Source: an uncultured Clostridia bacterium
GTDB lineage: Bacteria; Bacillota; Clostridia; Oscillospirales; Acutalibacteraceae
Assembly (NCBI GenBank): GCA_937877675.1
Contig: CALEIS010000116.1
Location: forward strand, 1 to 9,617
Direction of reading: 5' to 3'
DNA: 9,617 nt
Shown here piece after piece: positions 5,071 to 9,617 of the stretch (position 1 is the first letter of the stretch; every line of letters begins with the position of its first letter). Made by a program: the position numbers and the translations under genes. The notes beneath the pieces were generated by a model. That model had not been told where the DNA came from and made no database searches. It saw nothing but the letters and a program-made list of their open reading frames with translations.

Positions 5071-7581
5071 TTAATTACAAATATCATTAACTGTTACAGA
5101 GAAAATATATGGTGTATAGGAATCTCTGTTATTGAACTTAACAGAACCATCATTTGTGAAGTAGATGGTGTTTTCACCTGCATTGAGAGTAATGTTAAGT
5201 GTAACAGTTTTTACTGTGTCCCAACTGTAAGTGTTTCTGCACCAAACATTTTGTTTTGTTTCGTTTACTTGGACTGTAACAAATCTTTCAATAAGGTCAA
5301 CATTGTAACTGTGAACTCCACCCTCATCATTGTTTGAATAAGAAATTGTCATTCTGTAATTGCCTGATTTTGGAGCATTCACCTTGAAACTAGCCATACC
5401 ACCGTTACAAGATATGTTTTCGATATGTCCATCAACAAGAGTTGCACCGTCAGAAAGTGTCATGTTTTCAGCGGAAACACTAACATTATAATTCTTCTGG
5501 TCAGTAACTTTAACTGTACATTCAACTGCATTTTTTGACTCAAAATCAATATAGTTAAGACCTTTTCTTAAATAAACTATACTGTCACCATCGGTGTAAG
5601 CAGAAGCTCCGTCAATCTTAAGGTTTGCAGAAACATTTGTTGTCATATTATAGAATCCGTCATAAGGGGCAACTGCAAGGAATGATTTTGTGTTTTCATT
5701 TGTACGGTCAGAGTCTTTAAGAAGAGTAATTTCGTTTATATCTTTATGACGACGGACAAGCATACTGTCAAGGACAAATGTGCCGTCACCGTGGGCAAAT
5801 GTGATAGAGTGTTCACCCTTTTTAAGATAACGGACGAAGGTCATTTTGTCCGTATATTCACTCTTGATAGTATTAGGAAAATATACATCTTCCGTTACTC
5901 CGTCAAGGGTCATAATTGCTCTTGTGTCAACTCGGTCAGAAGGTTTACTTCCGTCATTGGAATTACCAAAAATCACAGACAAATCATAATAATCATCTTT
6001 GGGGACTTTGAATTTAACAGTTACACTGTCGCCGACATTTTCAAGACCACCAACCATACCTTGGATGTCACCTGTTGTTGCATAAGCACTGTCATAAGTG
6101 TAAGTGCCACCTTGGCGAGTACCATGCTCAAATTCATATCTTACAGGTAGATTATTATTGTAAAAATCCTTTTTACCATCTTCGGCAGGAGTGATTGTAA
6201 TGTGATAAACTGCAGTTGGGTCGGGATTGTCCAACTTGACATTGAGTTTACCGAAAGAAACTCTGTCTGTATATTCTGCAACAAGCGTCGGAGAATTTAC
6301 AATACCACTTAATCCCTCATAGCAAACACTTTCAATTTTAACATTAACCTTTTTACCGAGGTTTGTCTTGCTAAGGTTTTTAAGGCTTATATAACTATCG
6401 TAATCCGAGCCGCCGCAAATAACAGTAATTTCATTTTTATCAGTATTCATTGAAGAAAAACCGTTGAAATATTTATAGTGGAATCGGTCATAACCATACT
6501 TAATGGCATTTTCAAAGTCGGCATGAGTGATGTCGATAATTTTTGAATCAAGAAGATAACCTTCCATATCTGCATACCAACGGAAAAGCCACCAGTTTGA
6601 ATTCGGACTGTTATTGTCGGCAACTGTGTCATTTAAGTTGTTTGCGAGTCGCCAATATGCAGCATTTGCATATGCTCCCGAATGTTCGATAGCAGAGATG
6701 TATTTAACCATATCCGCAGGAGCACCACATTCATACATTGTGCCATACTCAGTAACGATAATTGGCATTTCAGCGATACCCATTTCCTTTTCAAGGTCAC
6801 GATATGCGTCAATGTGGTCTTGCCAATAGTAGGCAGATGTTTCACCTAATTCGTGATAAATCATAATGTCAGGCATACAATCGTTTTCTTGACAATATGT
6901 AAGGAAATGCTCTAATTCATAAAGGTCAAAATCACAGTAACCAGGGCCACCGATTACTGCATCAGGGTCAATTGAACGGACAAGGTCGTATGTTTCTTTC
7001 CAAGCCTCATAAAAACGGAATTTTGCAGCATCGTCATACATAAGCCATGTGCCGTCAGGAGATGGAGTGCCAAACCAAACTGCATTGTCAGTTTCGTTGT
7101 AAAGACAATAAACAAGTCTGTCCTGATAATCAGTTTTTACAAGCTTTTTTACTGCATCCTCAACCTGTGGCAAGAATCTTTCACGGACAAATTTCATACT
7201 GTCATAATTGCCTGTTGCACGGATATTCATAATTTCATCGTGACAATAGTACCATGTGTCAAAACAGTCCTGCATATAAACTGTAATGTATTTACAATTA
7301 TCAAGGACTGGGGCAACATGGTCAACATCACCGATTGGATGTTGAAGTCCGTCAATAACCTTCTGAGAAATGCTACCTACATCAATACTTTCTACAACAG
7401 CACTGTCAGGCACACCGTTTTCGGCAACACCATAAAGGTAGCCAGATGCCCTGTTTGAAACCTCGCCAAGATAGGATGAGGCATCAATTTCCAATGTGGG
7501 ACGGAAAAAGTAAGGAAGTCCCTCCAAAGCCATTGATAAAACCGTAATAAAACTCATAATCAAACTAAGAAATTTAATCAT
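5071..7581 (-). CDS. Secreted modular glycoside-hydrolase-like protein (clan-A-like barrel plus CBM-like domains)
   Basis: Starting at the ATG ending at 7581, the protein has 836 residues. It begins MIKFLSLIMSFITVLSMA, a short signal peptide. Residues of about 40-370 look like a TIM barrel: an ASGYLYGVAENGVPD opening, YCLYNETDN with Asn162-Glu163 as candidate acid/base, and PIIVTEYGTM with Glu278 as candidate nucleophile. The N-E plus T-E-Y-G pattern is that of clan GH-A, and the opening resembles GH39-like enzymes, though the family is uncertain. A beta domain with VRYEFEHG and GTFVLDSMLVRR (about 480-611) and another at about 697-834 resemble CBM6/CBM35 modules; a smaller beta region lies between them. 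I see no LPxTG, dockerin or SLH motif, so it is probably released or held by the signal anchor. The start is chosen from GGTGA just upstream, the signal peptide and the promoter at 7612-7640; the open frame continues to 7710 but through that promoter. The substrate cannot be read from sequence. Confidence 0.85.
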   Translation of the reverse strand: MIKFLSLIMSFITVLSMALEGLPYFFRPTLEIDASSYLGEVSNRASGYLYGVAENGVPDSAVVESIDVGSISQKVIDGLQHPIGDVDHVAPVLDNCKYITVYMQDCFDTWYYCHDEIMNIRATGNYDSMKFVRERFLPQVEDAVKKLVKTDYQDRLVYCLYNETDNAVWFGTPSPDGTWLMYDDAAKFRFYEAWKETYDLVRSIDPDAVIGGPGYCDFDLYELEHFLTYCQENDCMPDIMIYHELGETSAYYWQDHIDAYRDLEKEMGIAEMPIIVTEYGTMYECGAPADMVKYISAIEHSGAYANAAYWRLANNLNDTVADNNSPNSNWWLFRWYADMEGYLLDSKIIDITHADFENAIKYGYDRFHYKYFNGFSSMNTDKNEITVICGGSDYDSYISLKNLSKTNLGKKVNVKIESVCYEGLSGIVNSPTLVAEYTDRVSFGKLNVKLDNPDPTAVYHITITPAEDGKKDFYNNNLPVRYEFEHGTRQGGTYTYDSAYATTGDIQGMVGGLENVGDSVTVKFKVPKDDYYDLSVIFGNSNDGSKPSDRVDTRAIMTLDGVTEDVYFPNTIKSEYTDKMTFVRYLKKGEHSITFAHGDGTFVLDSMLVRRHKDINEITLLKDSDRTNENTKSFLAVAPYDGFYNMTTNVSANLKIDGASAYTDGDSIVYLRKGLNYIDFESKNAVECTVKVTDQKNYNVSVSAENMTLSDGATLVDGHIENISCNGGMASFKVNAPKSGNYRMTISYSNNDEGGVHSYNVDLIERFVTVQVNETKQNVWCRNTYSWDTVKTVTLNITLNAGENTIYFTNDGSVKFNNRDSYTPYIFSVTVNDICN

Positions 7582-7611
7582 ATTGTCACCAACCTGAATT
7601 AGTATAACAAA

Positions 7612-7640
7612 ATAATACCAAAAATTATGTGACAATGCAA
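7612..7640 (-). promoter_or_regulatory. Sigma-A-type promoter of the glycosidase gene
   Basis: On the minus strand TTGCAT (7640-7635), a 17-base spacer and TATTAT (7617-7612) lie about 30 bases before the chosen start codon. This also argues against the longer reading frame that would start at 7710. A second, poorer -10 candidate (TATACT) lies a little downstream. Confidence 0.65.
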
Positions 7641-7665
7641 TAAAGATATATTTTATATGTTTATA

Positions 7666-7694
7666 TTTACAGAGTGAAAAAAGTGTGCTAAAAT
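7666..7694 (+). promoter_or_regulatory. Sigma-A-type promoter of the hydrogenase-maturation operon
   Basis: TTTACA (7666-7671) and TAAAAT (7689-7694) have a 17-base spacer, and TGC directly precedes the -10 (an extended -10). Transcription should begin near 7700, leaving a leader of about 125 bases before the first gene. Confidence 0.75.
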
Positions 7695-7699
7695 GTATA

Positions 7700-7826
7700 T
7701 ATCCTGACATGAAGATGCTAATGGCTTCCGGATGAAAGGTGTAATGTATAAATAAAATACTACACTCAAATTATCGGTACAATATCTTCAGGGGTATTGT
7801 ACCTTTTTGTTTTATGGGGTGATAAT
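7700..7826 (+). promoter_or_regulatory. Structured 5' leader of the hydrogenase-maturation operon, candidate attenuator
   Basis: The leader can form GAAG (7711-7714) with CTTC (7725-7728), flanked by ATCC (7701-7704) with GGAT (7730-7733). It can also form an imperfect hairpin from GTGTAATGT (7739-7747) with ATACTACAC (7757-7765). An intrinsic terminator hairpin at 7776-7803 follows. A competing helix, TGAAGAT (7710-7716) with ATCTTCA (7784-7790), would tie the 5' end of the leader to the terminator loop and its top base pair. I do not recognise a known riboswitch class. A read-through transcript carries GGGGTG (7816-7821) before the first ATG. Confidence 0.5.
7776..7813 (+). terminator. Intrinsic terminator inside the operon leader
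   Basis: GGTACAATA (7776-7784) pairs perfectly with TATTGTACC (7795-7803) around a 10-base loop, followed by TTTTTGTTTT. On the minus strand no U-tract follows, so it acts on plus-strand transcripts only. The nearest plus-strand gene upstream is tspO, which has its own terminator 2.7 kb away. Confidence 0.82.
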
Positions 7827-8084
7827 ATGGAAACTAGAATTGCAGTTATGGGAATAATTGTTGAGAATATGGAGTCAGTAGAAATTCTCAACTCCATTTT
7901 GCATGGTTATGGTGAATATATCGTGGGCAGAATGGGAATTCCATACAGAAAAAAGAATGTTAATATAGTCAGTATCGCAGTTGATGCACCACAGGATGTA
8001 ATTTCTGCTATGTCGGGTAAAATCGGCAAAATAGATGGTGTCAGCGTTAAAACTGCTTACTCAAATGTGATTACAAATGAATGA
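7827..8084 (+). CDS. TM1266-type [FeFe]-hydrogenase-system putative regulator
   Basis: This 85-residue protein starts METRIAVMGIIVENMESVEILNSILHGYG and continues with VGRMGIPYRKKNVNIVSIAVDAPQDVISAMSGKIGKIDGVSVKTAYS. This matches the TM1266-like family, small ACT/ferredoxin-fold proteins resembling the NikR ligand-binding domain, found beside the hydrogenase maturation genes and called putative regulators from that context. It has no DNA-binding domain, so any control role would need a partner. The ATG at 7827 follows GGGGTG (7816-7821); a longer open frame reaching 7797 would start inside the terminator stem. Its last 8 bases overlap hydE. It is the first gene of the operon and sits behind the leader terminator. 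Confidence 0.88.
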   Translation: METRIAVMGIIVENMESVEILNSILHGYGEYIVGRMGIPYRKKNVNIVSIAVDAPQDVISAMSGKIGKIDGVSVKTAYSNVITNE

Positions 8085-9129
8085 TAAATTATTTATAATC
8101 GGACAAAAATTGGTTGATACAGGAAAACTTGAGATTTCAGAATATGAGTATCTTATTGATAACCGAAATGAAGAGATTACAGAGTTTTTGAAAAACGAAG
8201 CCATTAAAAAGCGTCAGGGCGTTTATGAAAATTCAGTTTTTATCCGTGGACTTATTGAAATCAGTAATATTTGCAAAAACGATTGCCTTTACTGTGGCAT
8301 CAGATGTAGCAATAAAGAGTGCGACAGATACCGACTTACAAAGGACGAGATACTTTCTTGTTGTGACGAGGGTTATTCTCTCGGATTTCGTACCTTTGTA
8401 ATGCAGGGTGGGGAAGATTTACATTTTACTGACGATTTGCTCGTTGAATTTATCGGTGAGATTAAGAAAAAATATCCCGATTGTGCTGTTACTCTTTCAT
8501 TAGGTGAACGAACTTATGAAAGTTATAAAAAACTTTATGATGCAGGTGCAGACAGATATTTACTCCGTCATGAAACTGCTGACGAAGAGCATTACAATAA
8601 GTTGCATCCTGAAAAAATGAGTTATAAAACCAGAATGGAATGTCTTAAAAATCTTAAGGAAATAGGTTTTCAGACAGGTTGTGGATTTATGGTGGGCTCA
8701 CCCTATCAAACAACACACAATCTCGCAAAGGACTTAAAATTCATTGAAGAATTTTCACCCGATATGTGTGGCATAGGTCCATTCATCCCACATAAGGCAA
8801 CTCAGTTTCGTAATTTCCCATCAGGGGATGTGGATTTGACCTGTTTCTTGCTATCAATAATAAGGCTCATAAAACCCACAATTCTGCTTCCTGCAACAAC
8901 AGCATTGGGTAGTGCGGAGCAAGGTGGACGAGAAAAAGGTATTTTATGTGGGGCAAATGTAATAATGCCAAATCTTTCACCACAGAGTGTTCGTAAAAAA
9001 TATGAGCTTTATAACAACAAGTTAATCAGCGGAAACGAATCTGCACAAGAAATAGAAAATCTTAAAAACAGTATGAAAAATATCGGTTATGAAATCATAA
9101 CAGACCGAGGAGATATAAAGGAGAATTAA
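8077..9129 (+). CDS. hydE: [FeFe]-hydrogenase H-cluster radical SAM maturase HydE
   Basis: This 350-residue protein is of usual HydE length. The radical SAM cluster motif CxxxCxxC is at Cys66, Cys70 and Cys73 (NICKNDCLYCGIR). It is followed by a glycine-rich SAM-binding segment, FVMQGGEDLHF (107-117), LSLGERTYESY (140-150), YLLRHETADEEHY (161-173) and GCGFMVGSPYQT (201-212). IGPFIPH and CGANVIMPNLSPQSVRKKY (291-309) complete the HydE pattern. HydE helps build the azadithiolate-bridged diiron part of the H-cluster together with HydG and HydF. No C-terminal cysteine cluster is present; the auxiliary cluster seen in some homologues is not needed in all. The start overlaps the upstream gene by 8 bases with only a poor ribosome binding site, so translation is probably coupled. 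The C-terminal end carries the binding site for hydG. Confidence 0.95.
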   Translation: MNDKLFIIGQKLVDTGKLEISEYEYLIDNRNEEITEFLKNEAIKKRQGVYENSVFIRGLIEISNICKNDCLYCGIRCSNKECDRYRLTKDEILSCCDEGYSLGFRTFVMQGGEDLHFTDDLLVEFIGEIKKKYPDCAVTLSLGERTYESYKKLYDAGADRYLLRHETADEEHYNKLHPEKMSYKTRMECLKNLKEIGFQTGCGFMVGSPYQTTHNLAKDLKFIEEFSPDMCGIGPFIPHKATQFRNFPSGDVDLTCFLLSIIRLIKPTILLPATTALGSAEQGGREKGILCGANVIMPNLSPQSVRKKYELYNNKLISGNESAQEIENLKNSMKNIGYEIITDRGDIKEN

Positions 9130-9130
9130 T

Positions 9131-9617
9131 ATGGCATACAATCCAAAATCATTAAAGGCTGAAGAATTTATCAGTGATGAAGAAATACTTGCAACTCTCC
9201 AGTATGCAGAACAAAATAAGCACAATAGAGAGTTAATCGAAGAAATTTTAGAAAAGGCAAGACCTAAAAAGACAGAAGATGGTACAGTTTGTGCAGGTCT
9301 TTCACATCGTGAGGCAGCAGTTTTGCTTTTGTGCGACCTTCCTGAAATGAATGAGAAATTATATAAACTTGCAGAAGAAATTAAACTTGCATTCTATGGT
9401 AATCGTATTGTAATGTTCGCACCACTTTACCTTTCAAACTACTGTGTAAATGGTTGTGTTTATTGTCCTTACCACTATCAGAATAAGCATATCTGCCGTA
9501 AAAAGCTTACACAGGAAGAAGTAAAGCAAGAGGTTATTGCTTTACAGGATATGGGACATAAACGTCTTGCTATTGAAGCAGGTGAAGACCCTGTAAACAA
9601 CCCTATTGAATATATCC
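9131..9617 (+). CDS. hydG: [FeFe]-hydrogenase H-cluster radical SAM maturase HydG, N-terminal part
   Basis: The frame is open from the ATG at 9131 to the window edge, giving 162 residues of a protein that is usually about 470. The N-terminal helical region is followed by LSHREAAVLLLCD (57-69), FAPLYLSNYCVNGCVYCPYH with the CxxxCxxC cluster ligands Cys105, Cys109 and Cys112, then KLTQEEVKQEVIALQDMG and LAIEAGEDPVNNP, a segment that fits HydG. HydG cleaves tyrosine to deliver CO and cyanide as an Fe(CO)2(CN) synthon for the H-cluster. AAAGGAG (9117-9123) lies in the end of hydE and sets the start, one base after the hydE stop. The C-terminal auxiliary-cluster domain lies outside the window. hydF is commonly nearby but is not visible. 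Confidence 0.96.
   Translation, partial: MAYNPKSLKAEEFISDEEILATLQYAEQNKHNRELIEEILEKARPKKTEDGTVCAGLSHREAAVLLLCDLPEMNEKLYKLAEEIKLAFYGNRIVMFAPLYLSNYCVNGCVYCPYHYQNKHICRKKLTQEEVKQEVIALQDMGHKRLAIEAGEDPVNNPIEYI

Noticed and set aside
5746..7458. Several short open frames on both strands across the glycosidase-like gene
   Set aside because: They are shadows of one long coding frame, without ribosome binding sites or recognisable domains.
7582..7710. 43-residue N-terminal extension of the glycosidase-like protein
   Set aside because: It runs through the predicted promoter, lacks a ribosome binding site, and would bury a good signal peptide inside the protein.
7700..7803. Known riboswitch classes (FMN, SAM, TPP, c-di-GMP, fluoride, purine, T-box)
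   Set aside because: Compared by eye, the conserved core motifs of these classes are absent; the resemblance of ATCTTCAGGGG to the FMN element start is not followed by the rest of that motif.
7797..7826. Longer start of the TM1266-type protein at TTG 7797
   Set aside because: It would begin inside the terminator stem. The ATG at 7827 has a GGGGTG ribosome binding site and matches the family start.

Overview
The window reads as a low-GC, strictly anaerobic Gram-positive chromosome, most likely a gut-type member of the Clostridia. The evidence is AT-rich third codon positions, strong AGGAGG-type ribosome binding sites, U-tailed intrinsic terminators, a lipoprotein-type signal peptide, a membrane-anchored XRE regulator of a kind common in Firmicutes, and [FeFe]-hydrogenase maturation genes. 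I see no mobile element, tRNA, rRNA or CRISPR array. Family names come from recognising motifs by eye, not from a database search.

Left part (1-2215). The end of a PAP2-type membrane phosphatase gene overlaps the start of a membrane-bound XRE regulator gene in another frame, and a terminator follows. Two minus-strand genes come next: a 71-residue zinc-ribbon protein with one membrane segment, and a 265-residue predicted lipoprotein with a Thr/Asn/Ser linker. Their 89-base upstream-plus-start regions align without gaps at about 79% identity, and their N-termini match. They therefore look like products of a local duplication in which the lipoprotein lost its zinc ribbon.

Middle (2216-5050). 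A promoter that diverges from the lipoprotein gene drives a DUF4434-like TIM-barrel protein and a ComF-type phosphoribosyltransferase, two genes 11 bases apart that end in a terminator overlapping the comF stop codon. A 144-residue helical protein of unknown function and a TspO/MBR membrane protein follow, each with its own terminator. The last hairpin is bidirectional and also ends the convergent gene.

Right part (5071-9617). A large secreted modular glycoside-hydrolase-like protein (836 residues; clan-A-like barrel plus carbohydrate-binding-like beta domains) lies on the minus strand. Diverging from it is an [FeFe]-hydrogenase maturation operon: a TM1266-type small regulator, hydE, and the start of hydG, which runs off the window. 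HydE and HydG are radical SAM enzymes that build parts of the hydrogenase H-cluster, so the cell probably makes H2 during fermentation.

The most interesting signal is in the 5' leader of the hydrogenase-maturation operon. A good sigma-A promoter is followed by about 75 bases of structured leader and a strong intrinsic terminator before the first gene. No plus-strand gene lies upstream for roughly 2.6 kb that this terminator could serve, so it looks like a transcription attenuator (riboswitch, protein-binding leader or leader peptide) that I cannot assign to a known class.
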